NCBI GenBank assembly: GCA_037044905.1
Contig: JBAOKB010000058.1
Span: 124,001 to 188,000 of the forward strand
Direction of reading: 5' to 3'
From: Hortaea werneckii
Lineage: Eukaryota; Ascomycota; Dothideomycetes; Mycosphaerellales; Teratosphaeriaceae
Length of the DNA stretch: 64,000 nt
Below, in pieces: positions 18,877 to 30,227 of the stretch. The position numbers and the translations under genes are program-made. The notes below the pieces were generated by a model. The model was not told the origin of the DNA, did not search any database, and saw only the letters and a program-made list of their open reading frames with translations. Numbering within the stretch: the first letter of the stretch is position 1; each line of letters opens with the position of its first letter.

Positions 18877-20678
18877 GCTTCTTGCGACTGTGATAGGCTG
18901 GTATGAGAGAGGTTGATGTGGAAGGGCAAGGTTGTGGATAACTCGGTTGCTTGCTGGCGTTGCGGATTCCACTGGAGATTCGAGATACAACACGAATTTT
19001 GAAATGGGTGGATGCTGTCTTCAAACGTTCAGATGGCTGTGTACGTGTTCAACTTCTTGTTCGGGTCCTGATGGGAAGATTTACTTTGTTGACTGCTGGA
19101 CAATGGATGTTGACGAAAGTTCGTTGAGACTGCGCGTGAACGGGTCTTTTATATGTTCTGGTTGGACTACCAAGTCTACAGACTCTACTCAGCTCTCCGG
19201 TCCGTATACATGAACAGCCGCGACCCAGAGCAACGCAAGCGCATGACTGCGCGGCCGCTGGACATAGGTCTGCAGAGAGGCTAAGATGCAAGTATTGTGG
19301 TGGCCTTGGAATCCTTCCAATCAATACCAGCCCTGCCATCAATCAGTCACAAGCAGCGATCAGGCTGCCACTTTCTCGTAGCCTCATTGTGGGTAAGCAT
19401 TCACATCTGAGTCTTGGCACGTTCTTCTACTTCGTTAGTGAGCTTTTTCTCAGCTGCGCAGATCTTGGCTCTGCTGACTTCTATCGGCTGTGGCTTGAAG
19501 TGGGTCAGGAGTCATAGCGAACCACGGGGAGCGGTGTGGAACAAGTAGAGATTATTCATGGTCTTATGCGGATGCCTGAATCCTTCAAGCCGAGCATACG
19601 TGAGCTCTTGCGAAGCGCAGTTGATAAGAATGCCAGGCTCTGCCGAAAACGGAAGGTGCACGCATGTCTTCCCGGCGGCTGCCTGGAATGTGGAGTTTTG
19701 AAGATTCTCCGCAAGCACCGAGCGAAAACTCCTGTGTCGACGAGAGTCGGTGTCTTCGTTTATTGGATTTGCCCTGTCGTGTCACTTCCAGACACATCCC
19801 GTCCACTCTTGACGACATGCCTTTGTCAGAACCCGAATGCTTACAAATTCGCTAAAAAGCCACCGCATGTACTACATTCGCTGCCCTTAATTGCTACAGT
19901 AGTATTTCCGCCTCGTAAAAGCATCACGGCACCCGACTAGTGTTAGCATCGGTGTTGGCTCCGGCGGCGTTCTAAACTGAAGAAATGCACTCCGCTGTTG
20001 CAGCACGAGTCGGCACTTGATGGGCAACTCGCCAACATGATGCTGATTAGGTTTGCGATTCAATCAACTGCAATTGTGGATCGACCTGATCTCGCTGATC
20101 AACAAGTTGATTGTCCTGATGTTCTTTACCCCGCATTGCCCACACTTGCCGATGTGGAGACAAAACAGATTCGATCTTGCACGCTCGCTGGTGATTCCTC
20201 CGAGCTACTTCGTTCCAACGATCAGGCTGACTCTACTGCCTTGCAAACAAAAGGCTTGGAGTCGCTGCACATCGAACAACGACAAGATCTTTGCGCAGTC
20301 TGGCTCCAAGTCGTGCTAAGAAACATGCTAAGCATTCGTTTGGCACGGCAAGAGTCCTTGTGAGATCAATCCAGCGGACCGGATGAATTGTGGCCTTGTC
20401 CCCATGCACGGACGGAGATTCCTGCATGGTATTACTGCTTCATTCGCCGGAACCATCATCTGTGCACGGCATCGGAGATAGGATTACGGCAGCGGACATG
20501 CGGCAGTGACATTCATGATACTTCAAGCGGTATGACATAGTGGACTGCTTTTCGTCATAGGATGGAGCCGCATCTTTTCATGCCGTGGGGCCGAGCAAAC
20601 CAAGTGATATATAGTAGCGGTACCACCAATGCCGCCATGTGCTATCCTCTGCGTAGATAACGACCGTGGACAAAGACA
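18877..20678. other. Intergenic region, 1.8 kb
   Basis: A divergent gap between the 112-aa gene (minus) and the carboxylesterase gene (plus). Open frames of 90-134 codons at 19536-19940 and 19998-20363 (plus) have no motifs, no signal peptide and no good splice partners. A TATA-like gatatatag lies at about 20608-20616, some 65 bp before the esterase ATG. No RNA gene or repeat was seen. Confidence 0.45.
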
Positions 20679-22615
20679 ATGAAACATTGCCAGAGCCTCA
20701 TCGCAGCCTCCGCGGCTCTTGCAGGCTACGCCCGTGGCCAAGCCATTGAGCCAGTCTCGAACAATGCATCTACCGATGCACCTACCGTAGACCTTGGATA
20801 TGTGAAGTACCAAGGCTACAGCAATGCCTCAACGGGGATCAACTACTTTCGAGGGATCCCGTATGCAGCAAGCCCAACTGGAAACCTCCGATGGCGGAAG
20901 CCTGTGCCCATTGAATGGATGAACGACTTCGATGCAGAGACGCTGTACAATGCCACAGAGATTGCGCCAGCGTGTTACTTATCCCAACCCGAGAGTACAT
21001 ACGTAGAGCCAGGGACAGGGTTCACGTCGACTCCTCAGGGATTCTCGGAAAACTGCTTGATTCTCGATGTGCTGAAACCATCAAACCCGACGTCGAAGAA
21101 ACTGCCTGTCATGGTGCAGATTCATGGTGTGCCTTCACGGACACAAGTGCTTCTTGCGGCAGCTAACAAGGTATAGGTGGCGGTTACACGCAAGGAAACG
21201 CTCAATCGTACCCCGGAGATGCCATGGTCAACGCTTCCAATGGCAACTTGATCTATGTTTCAATTCAGTACAGACTTGGATTGTTCGGCTTCCTCAGCGG
21301 CGGTCAAGTCGCCAAAGATGGTAATCTCAATGCTGGTTTGCTTGACCAGCGCGCTGCGCTTGACTGGGTGCAGCGCAATATTCGCGCTTTTGGCGGTGAC
21401 CCTGCCATGGTGACGGTAGGTGACGCCCTTGAGAGTCGTGTGGGTGCGACGCAGCTCTGACAAAGTGACAGATCTGGGGTGGATCAGCCGGTGGCGGCTC
21501 TGTAACAGCACAGATGATCGCTGGGGGGGCATACGATCAACCCCCCTTCAGTGCAGCCATTGCTGAATATCCTTGGTGAGTAACATGGTTTTCTTGAATA
21601 TGACACCGGCTTATGCATGACAGGTGGCAACCCTTCTTGAACGAGTCTCAGCAGGAGATGCAACTGTTCACGACCTACCAGCTTTCGAACTGCTCAACCA
21701 TGAACTGCCTCCGTTCGTTGCCAGCTGAAGAGTTGGCCTTGCTCAATCAGCAAGTCCAGAATGTGACATACCCGGGTCCAGGTGCTGGATATGGCGTTTA
21801 TTATTTCGGACCAGTCGTCGACGGGTACTTCATTCAGGAGCTCCCGAATGTGGCGTTCAGTCGCGGCCGATTCTACGATGTCCCTCTGATCGTCGACCGT
21901 GAGGAGTAAGTGAGGTCTTTGTCGCGTGTGGGGCTGCCGCTAAATTGTCTTCGCAGGTATGAGGGCTACACTTTTAGCAACATGTCTTTGATGACCCAAA
22001 CGGCCGAGACGATGGATGCTAGGTTCCTCTTCCCATTTGCTGGACCGGCGTTCTTCTCAAGACTGTGAGTACCTTTAAAGGCCCAAAATGTGAGCGCAAT
22101 TTAGAATAAGCCCTAATCTTCGATGCACCAGATATGAGCTCTATCCTCGCTCCGACTTTAACAGTACTTTCTACCAGAGGCAGACCTGGTTTGGCGATTT
22201 CATCATCAACTGCCCAACTTATTACATGGCCTCAAATGCTGTTGACAGGAACAACAACAGCACTGCAGTGTTCAAGCTGACGTTCGCGGCTGGATCGCAG
22301 CTACACGGCTCGACTACGCCTTTCCTTGCTGCTCCGGTCGGATGGCCAGGCGCGACGAATCAGACACTCGCCCGGATAATGACCGATTACTGGATCAGCT
22401 TTGCTCTTACACATGATCCAAATCCAGGCAGAGCAGCTGATGCGCCTTACTGGCCAAGCTATGTGGCCAATGGTGACGGTACTTTCGCGAACGGAGAGTC
22501 GGTTGGATTTTCGACACTAGACGTCAATGCGGCTTCCATCGGGGTTCAAGAAGATCCAGACGCGTCCGGAAGGTGCGAGTTCTTTGGCAACCACGGTTAC
22601 CAAGTCATGAACTAG
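20679..22615 (+). CDS. Secreted type-B carboxylesterase/lipase (alpha/beta hydrolase)
   Basis: Six exons: 20679-21126, 21177-21415, 21472-21575, 21624-21905, 21957-22064 and 22132-22615 (introns of 50, 56, 48, 51 and 67 nt), giving 554 residues. The N-terminus is a signal peptide (CQSLIAASAALAGYARGQA). Family motifs in order are YFRGIPYAASPTGNLRW, EDCL-type ENCLILDV, the oxyanion block IHGGGYTQGN and YRLGLFGFL. LDQRAALDWVQRNIRAFGGDP follows, then the nucleophile motif GGSAGG. The acidic residue is probably in DREEYEGYTF and the catalytic His in GSQLHGST. Several Asn-x-Ser/Thr sites fit secretion. The nucleophile elbow reads GGSAG where the family usually has GESAG. The substrate is unknown. 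The frame is restored perfectly at every join. Confidence 0.9.
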
Positions 22616-23302
22616 TTGCAAACATGCCCGTTAAAGCGCTGCATGGTGCATATAACGAAGAAATTGATGCTTCTGGTCAGTCCCTGGAAAGTCTTCTTCT
22701 GTCATGTTATCATGTTGGGTTCGATCTTCAAAACTTAACTTTCCGCTTATAGGTCTGTGAGCATAATGCGCCAGAAGGCGCTACCACCGTGCTTGCAAGT
22801 CTCGTTTGAATGCAATACATATCCCTTCCCAACGAAACCAAGCTCTACATGTCTTCAGAATTCCTTGAGAATTCCGTAGTCTGTCATGAATTGTGAGATG
22901 CTTTGGACTCTTTCAAGAACCATAGAGCCTAGGTTGAGCTTTATCCATGTGACAGTCGAGAACGTTGAAATTGATGGGGTTAGCGCGTATATGAAACGCG
23001 CAATGCGCAGATCGGAAAGGGGTATGGGGTTCCCCAGAGAAATTTGATTGGCCGCACGCGAGATTCTGTGGGGGCTCAGCCGTCTCCTTTTGGGGTCAGT
23101 GCACTTGAGCCTGGCCTACATCACCCTCGTCTTCTGCCCGTTCGCATTCCTTTGTCTCTGACATCGCAAACAACGGGTCGCATTCCAACTAACGTCATTC
23201 GCTAACAACTGCCTACTTCTTTTCTCAACTTGCGACAGCACTCTTGCAGCAAGATCCCCGTTGACAACATTGTTTAACAAATCCGACTCCAAGACAATCA
23301 CA
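22616..23302. other. Intergenic region, 687 bp
   Basis: This lies between the esterase and the first Kre9/Knh1-like gene, both on plus. It holds the terminator of the former and the promoter of the latter. A 222-codon minus-strand frame over 23116-23784 is mostly antisense to the GPI-protein gene and is rejected. Confidence 0.5.
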
Positions 23303-24069
23303 ATGTTCGCGAAAGCAATCATTCTCGCTGGCCTTTCCGCCCTTGCGGCTGCGCAGTCTACTACGCTCACCTTCACCGAGGTGCCACAGACGGTCACCGA
23401 TGGCCAGGAGCAGAGTAAGCAGCGCCTTTTGTGGTTATATCGAAGCAAAGCGCTAACGAGCGAATGATAGCCATCCGTTACACGACGGACGACAACTCTA
23501 CCGCGGTCACTATTCTGTTGCGCAAGGGCCCTTCTGAGAACCTCCAGACTGTTTCCACTTTGACGACATCCGCCACCGGCGGCGAGTATCTCTGGACCCC
23601 TTCCATCTGCCTTGAGAATGGCGACGATTACGCGCTTGAGATCCAGCAAGGCAGCGAGAACAACTACTTCGGCCCGTTCACTGTCCAGGGCCGCGACGCT
23701 TCCTGCGACGACTCCACTTCTGCTTCTCCATCGGCCAACGCCACTGCCAGCATGACCATGGGCATGAACGGCACAGCTACTCACATGCCAATCCCTGTTG
23801 GTACTGCCCCTGCGGTTGGTGGTAGCAACGGTACCATGATGGCCACCGGCACGTCAGTCCCACGCAACACCACGATGAGCATGGCGACTCTCACCCCGAC
23901 CACTTCCTCTACCGGCAGCCCATCTTCCAACAGTGCTTCTGCAACCAGCGGCAGCTCTTCTACCTCGTCGGCATCGGATGCCAGCGCCACCAACGCTGCA
24001 AATGAGGTCCAGATGAGCAGCGCTTTCGCGCTCTTCCTGGGCGCTGCGGCCGCTGCGTTCTACCTGTAA
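23303..24069 (+). CDS. Kre9/Knh1-like GPI-anchored cell-wall protein
   Basis: Two exons, 23303-23414 and 23471-24069, around a 56-nt intron (gtaagc, with a gctaac branch site, ending atag). The product has 236 residues. It has a signal peptide (MFAKAIILAGLSALAAAQ) and an Ig-like Kre9/Knh1 N-terminal domain at about residues 20-115: TDGQEQTIRYTTDD, VTILLRKGPS, EYLWTPSICLENGDDYALEI. A Ser/Thr/Asn-rich stalk with N-glycosylation sites follows. The C-terminal hydrophobic tail (FALFLGAAAAAFYL) is preceded by small residues (ATNAANE), as in GPI-attachment signals. The family is linked to beta-glucan assembly at the cell wall. A second, diverged member lies at 62.2 kb. Confidence 0.85.
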
Positions 24070-24786
24070 ATGGGTTGAAACGGGTTAAGGCCCTAAAATG
24101 TTTTCATTTTCGGCGTCGGTGGATAATTGGTCGAGGACACGCAGTCATGTCGAGCTTCGGATTTACAATCGCTTTTAAGACGTAGTAGTTCAAATGTCTA
24201 ATACTTGCAAAGTTCTATTCAAATCATTAGTTCCGAAAACGAGTCCTATGGCAGATTGTTTGGAAATAGCAGCTTATTGTTTGCTGAAATGGTCGCTTTT
24301 GTTGTAATTGTCAGTACGAGACTCAAGCTCGTCTTAGCACTCAGTAGCGTATCTTTGATGATTGAAACCCATTGATTCTACCATCAAGTTATTGCGCCTG
24401 GCTCTAGAACGATGTATCATAGAGACTGAGCTAGCCCGCCGTGAGGCGAAGTGAATAATACTCGCGCGCAGTGTAACGCGTCGGAAGGAAACTTTGCCGA
24501 GCCGAGCGGAACTGCCCGCACTCTGAAGCTCCGTTCAGATGCAGGTGGTGGCCCTTTCACTATCAACTCCAACAGCTTGTCGGCCTTGCGTCGTCGCTGA
24601 GCACAACAACGCACTTCACCTTTTCCGAAATCACGAACCACTCTTAGCGCGATTGAAGCCCCCCATCGATGACGGACGGCAATCCACCTGGCGCACTTTT
24701 GAGGGCTCGGAGGAGCAGCGCTTGCGTCGTCGGGTGTCAGTGAAGGACATAAGAGCTTGCGCGTGGCCGAGTTATCTGTCGCAAAG
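24070..24786. other. Intergenic region upstream of TAF1, 717 bp
   Basis: This region contains the 3' end of the Kre9-like gene and the TAF1 promoter and leader. A 143-codon minus-strand frame (24848-24417) overlaps the TAF1 start and has no motifs. Nothing else was seen. Confidence 0.5.
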
Positions 24787-27700
24787 ATGCCGCACGCGAC
24801 AGATTCTTCGGACGTCAACATGGGCGAGACCGACGAGGCTGCCGCCATTCAACGCTACCTTCAAGGCCAGGGTCCCGAAGGCGGCGCTGAGGGCTTCTCC
24901 GAGCGTGACATCGACCAGACCGACAAAGCTGACGATGCGATCGACTACGAGGATTTGGACGATGATGATCTGCCCGAGGAGGAAGTTGCGGCGCACGGGG
25001 GAGTGGAGGAATCACAGGACGGGGTAGAGGCTATGAACGGGTTTGACGGTCTGGAGGGCTTTGGCGGACATGAAGCGAACGGCAACGTCGAAACAAATGG
25101 TTTCGCCGAAGGTGACCACCAGGCAAGCGACGACTTGTTCGATGACGGAGGGCTTAACGACCTCTTCGGCGATCGAACATCAAGTCCCGAACAGGAGAGG
25201 CACCAACCTGCGGCTCAGGTCCAGCAACAAGAGCAGCAGAGTCAGGCTCCGCCTCAGAGACCTGGCGGCCTGGCTCTCCCCACAAAGACAGGTCTTGCAC
25301 TCCCTGGATATACAGGAATCCCTCCGCAGGCCCGTCAGCCGCCATCAGCAAGACCACGACATAGCTCTGGAGCTGAGAGTCTCAGTCCACCTTCCTTCCG
25401 TGAAGGGGAATATTCTCCGAGCGCCATGTCTGAAGATGTTTCACCGGATGAGGATGAAGGGGAGGAAGACGAGGTTGTTCTAGCACAGCGCCGTCTTTTC
25501 AAGATGGCCAAACAGCGTCAAGCCGGCCAGGAAACCGGCGAGCAGGATGAAGATCTGGATATGGATACATTTTACAGCTTCTTTCCTGGCTACGAAAAGG
25601 ACGCAAACCCTCGGTTTGTCGAGTTCTTCCCTCCAAGACCAGTGCAATACCGCGGAAAGCTGCCGCCTAAGCCGCCTAAACCAATCCAGCCATCGAAGTT
25701 GTCACTCGATCTTCTGCCCGATCAGGAGAGGAACTTTAAAAGTGTTGCTCCTGCGAAGGGTGGGAAAGATCTCGGTTACGGATCTAACATTGTTTCGTTC
25801 CCAGAGCAAGTCGCTGCTGATGATGACTCTGATGATGGCCTTGCCCAAAACTTCAACGATGATGAGTCCGTGGCTGGGATGCGGCTAGAAGATTTCGCGT
25901 TGATTTGTGAGGATTGGGATGTGGCAAGCTTGGGTATGCCTTCCGTGAACGGCGAGCAGGACGATGCGTCAATGGATGGCGACTATGAGGCGGAGGATAT
26001 GTTAAGGCCTGGCAAGAAGCGGAAGACGACTACTAATATTCTGGATAACGACATGGCGGTACACGATCTGGAGCTGCAACGAGTCTTCCGCGATCCAGAA
26101 AGAGCATCGGCCAGGCTGGCCAAGGCGCCTCTTTTGGATCTTAACGATCCACATCTTCTTATTGATGAGCATGCTGCACCTGCAGCCGCCCATGGTAAGC
26201 ATGCAAATGGCGATGCGCCCAAGGACTTCGCCAAGAGGTACAACATCTCTAATGACCCTGCGTACGACCTACTCAAAGAGAATCACCAACACAAGATCCG
26301 CTCGACGCTTTCCACAACCACGGTTGAGCACGCCTTGCCTGCACACAAGCTACAATACCCCTTCTATCGTGTTTCCCTCGATCCAAAAGCCAAGCGCACC
26401 TTCCACCGCCCGGCTTTAGAGCTCCGCCTTCGCCTTCCTCGCGAAGAATTCCGCATGCAAAGATTGCGAACTATTAAAAAGAAGGAGCGTCGTGGTAAGG
26501 ATGTCAAAGAGCTCTTCGCAACGGCGGATAGTCTTGGCCTCGGCGATAACGGCTCGATGCTCATGCTGGAGTATTCTGAAGAAGCGCCCATGATGCTCTC
26601 GAACTTTGGAATGGGAAGTCGTCTCGTCAACTTCTACCGCAAGCGTCACGCAGATGACAACGAGCGGCCAAAGCGCGATATTGGCGAGACACAGGTGCTC
26701 ATGACGCAGGACAAGAGTCCCTTCGGCGGCTTCGGTGATGTCGAGCAAGGCGAGGTCGTGCCTACCGTCCAAAACCAACTCTACCGTGCGCCCGTCTTCA
26801 CTCATGAAGGCAAGCCTGAAGACTTCTTCCTTGGCATCTCGACCACTCATGGCTACGGGTCTAAGATGTATCTTCGCAACATGGAGAACTTGCATACAGT
26901 CGGTCAACAGTTCCCAATATCTGAAATTCCCGGCGAGCATTCACGTCGTGTCACGGATGCCGCAAAGAAGAGGCTCCGCGCGCTTGCTTACAGAATCTAC
27001 TTCAAGTCTCTGGACGAGACGCGCAGGCCTAAGCGGTGGCTGGACAATGCATCTATCATGGAACATTTGAAGGGTCACGATATGCCACAGACGCGCTCGA
27101 AGATGCGCGAATTCATGAACTATCAGGCAAAGGTGCCTGGAAGGGAGACAGGAATATGGGTTCCACCGAAGGACGGCTCGATGCCGCAGGATCTTGACAC
27201 CGTGCGCAACTGGGTGAAACCCGAGGAGATTTGCTTGCTCGACAGTATGCAAGTTGGTGTTCAGCGCCTCCAGGATCTCGGCCTCGCCAAAGAAGGTGGG
27301 ACTGGCAAGGATGGGGGTGGTGCAGATGATGAGAAGGCCGAGTTGGGCGAAGATGCGAACATTGAACTTCAGCTTGCTCCCTGGCGCGCCACTAAGAACT
27401 TCTTGAGCGCCACCCAAGGTAAGGCCATGCTGAAGCTGCACGGCGAGGGTGATCCGACCGGCCGAGGAGAAGGTTTCAGCTTTGTGAAGACGAGCATGAA
27501 GGGTGGCTTCCAGGCTTTGGGAGAATCGGTGGAGGACAAGATCGATGCCAAGAAGAGGAGGGAGAACGGCGGGCACTCCTATAATGTCGCCAAGCAGCAA
27601 AAGGCATACGAAGAGTACATTCGGATGATTTGGAGCAAGCAGAAGTCTGCTCTTTCATCGAATCTCGAGGCTAGCGATGTCGAGATGGATGTCGATGACG

Positions 27701-28658
27701 AACCCGCAGACGGCTTTCCAGGTCGCGCAGGCACGCCACGCAGCTCCTTCGCGGCAGGCACGCCCGGTGGCTATGGAAGACGCGGCGACGACGAGACTGG
27801 TACACAGTTCAGTCGGACTAGTAATTCCCGCTACCACGATCAGGACAAGGTCCTGATAATACGTCGTACCGGTGGCAGAGATGCATACGGCAATCCGGAG
27901 GACACAGTCGAGCGCGTAACGAACCCGAGAGTCATCAAAGAGTACAAGCGACGGAGGAATGAGCGGAGACTGGAGGACATTGAGTCTGTGATCCCCTGCT
28001 CCGACAATGCCAGTAAGTGCTTACTTACTAGACACAATTCGCTAACATTCTTCACAGTATCCACTCCTACCAACCCGATGGACGCGATCCAGAGCTCGAT
28101 GTTCTCGTCCAACAGAAGATCCAACAAGAGATCGCACGTGTCCAGCGCAACGCCGATCGCCGCGAAGCCCGCGAACGCCAGAAGCAGCGAAGCGGTGGAG
28201 GCGGCATCGGATCAACATCCTTCTCCGCCAACTCTGCAGGTGGCGCCGGATCCCCATCAGCATCCGCCGCCGGGTCACCCGGCCCCTCCGACGTCGATGG
28301 GCCCGGCGTCGCAAGCCAGGATCAGCCGCCCCAAAAGAGCGGCGGTACCGGGAAAAGCGGTCGGAACAAAGACGGCACGGCGAGAAAGTGTGCCAATTGT
28401 GGCCAGGTCGGTCATATCAAGACGAACCGAAAGTCAGTATACCTTTTCTTTTGTCCCTCATGCGGAGCTCAGACCAAAGTCTACCCCGGTGGCTTGGTGA
28501 AGGATGGCCTGGATGGCGGCGATGCTAGTGCCGGCACGTCCAGGTCTCCTCAGACGAAACAGAGGCAAGGGCGTGGAGAGAAGCCGAAGAAGAGCGGGCA
28601 GAGTAGCGGGGGGAATAGTGGGTTTCTGAAGGACGACTACTCGAAGTTTGAACTTTGA
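24787..28658 (+). CDS. TAF1: TFIID subunit TAF1
   Basis: The start is the ATG at 24787 (MPHATDSSDVN), with upstream frame only from a TTG. The N-terminal 330 residues are acidic and disordered, with YLQGQGPEGG... and a Pro/Gln-rich stretch. The conserved DUF3591 core lies at about residues 480-930: AHKLQYPFYRVSLDPKAKR.., GQQFPISEIPGEHSRRVTDA, VPPKDGSMPQDLDTVRNWV, DPTGRGEGFSFVKTSMKGGF and AYEEYIRMIWSKQKSAL. The C-terminus has KIQQEIARVQRNADRREARE, a Gly/Ser linker and the zinc knuckle KCANCGQVGHIKTN. There are no bromodomains, as in yeast. My preferred join is exon 24787-27983 to 28058-28658 (1265 residues), using a weak gtctgt donor. The stronger gtaagt at 28013 gives the wrong frame (see findings). 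TAF1 is the TFIID scaffold at Pol II promoters. Confidence 0.85.
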
Positions 28659-30227
28659 GTGGGTTTGTGTCCTATCTAGAGACTCATTTCTGCGATAGCT
28701 TGGTGGCACTCAACTTGCCGCCCTCTCTAGCCACTTACCCCCTTTTTTGCGGATGGCGATTGGGTCTCAGTCTTGCCTCTCTGTGGCTGAGGCTCACCTA
28801 AGACCATTAATTACCAATACCCCCCTTTTCCCTCGAGCCTGCAGAAGTGCCTGCAGTGCTATGCAAGAGAGTATAGACTGACCTGAAATAATTCTAAAGG
28901 CTTTGCCCTCTGCTCAACGGTACGATGAAGACCGAGGATGCGAGTGCGAACGGCGATAGCTCGTTTGGAGCTGTGCCTGCGCCGCTTACGTTGTAGGGGG
29001 ACGGACGCTGCATCGTTTTGAGAGAAACCGAACCGCTTTCTTGACTTGTTTCTTGCCGGGCAACGTTGTATTGTGCTCGAGATTCTTGGACTGATGTGAT
29101 GGACTACCTTGCTTGCGCTCGCTCGCTTGCTCTTTTCGCATGAATGTACGTGCTGCATGATTCTTCCAAGCTAGCCAAAGTCAGGCCTTCTGGAGACATT
29201 GTTCACTTCGCTGCTGTTTCTTACCACGATGGTCTCATACTACAAATGAAACTCCATCCCTTATTCCACGCTTGAAACGACTGTTACTCCCACCGCCGCG
29301 CTGTGCCTTCTCGTTAGTCGTAGGTGCTATCCTATGTCAAGAATAGAGGCCGTGTGGGCCGATTTTCCCCTATCTGCAGCAGCAACTACTCCCGCAAGAT
29401 CTGCCCAACGAACGAGAAGATTATGGCATGAGACATCTTCTTATTCGAGTAGATTGAAGTGTAGCCGGAAAATTGCGCGTAAGGCTGTGTTAAAACCCAC
29501 TCGTTGCTGGTAAAGGCGTGGGGCTATGTAGGATTGACACGTGGAGGAGGGAGAACGTCGATACCGACTTCGAAGCTTCTCATGAGATTTGTAAGGGGAA
29601 ATGAAGAGTTTCCGACTTGTCGTCCTGGGCCTCCTATTCTATTGACTACCGCTATGTTACGAATGGAAGGACTCGTTATCAGAAGTATGAGTGTACTAGA
29701 GCAGTGATACACCAGCACATAGCATTAGCATACCAAACACTAGAACATTAAAACACTGCTTGACCTCACACTCATTGAAAATGATGAAAAAAAGGGATTA
29801 AAAATCATGTTTCACATTTGACCATTTTTATTCTCTGTTTTTAATTTCGAAAGGGGGATAGTGAGCTTCAGAAGACTCCCTCTCTGTCTCCTCCAACCCG
29901 AGAAAATCTCCTCTTCTCTCTCCCTCTCGTACTCATCATCCTCTCAACTACTGTCCACCCGCACGAGAATTCGGCATCGGAACCAGACCAACTCCTTCGC
30001 CCACCGTTACGAAACGGGATGTGCACCATTTGTCGATAACAGCTTCCACTCGAGGAGGATCGAGCCCGTTGGTCCCCCGCAAAACTCCTTCCCATGGTGG
30101 TGGACAAAGAACGCCGATTGGTCCCGATTTGGGCATGCAGGAGAGAAGATCGAAGAGGGCCGATAGTCGGTCGGATGAGAGAGATAGGGAGATAGAAAGG
30201 TTGGGAGAAAGGCTGAGAAGAGTCTCT
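28659..30227. other. Convergent intergenic region, 1.6 kb
   Basis: This lies between the 3' ends of TAF1 (plus) and the PP2A B-subunit gene (minus). Short frames on both strands have no motifs. An AT-rich patch of about 100 bp (29760-29855) contains runs of A and T and may include termination signals. No repeat, RNA gene or transposon was seen. Confidence 0.45.

Noticed and set aside
23116..23784. 222-codon minus-strand frame
   Set aside because: Antisense to the Kre9-like gene, begins without support and has no motif.
26416..26940. 174-codon minus-strand frame inside TAF1
   Set aside because: Antisense shadow of the strongly coding TAF1 frame.
26941..27600. 219-codon minus-strand frame inside TAF1
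   Set aside because: Antisense shadow; the plus strand encodes the conserved DUF3591 core here.
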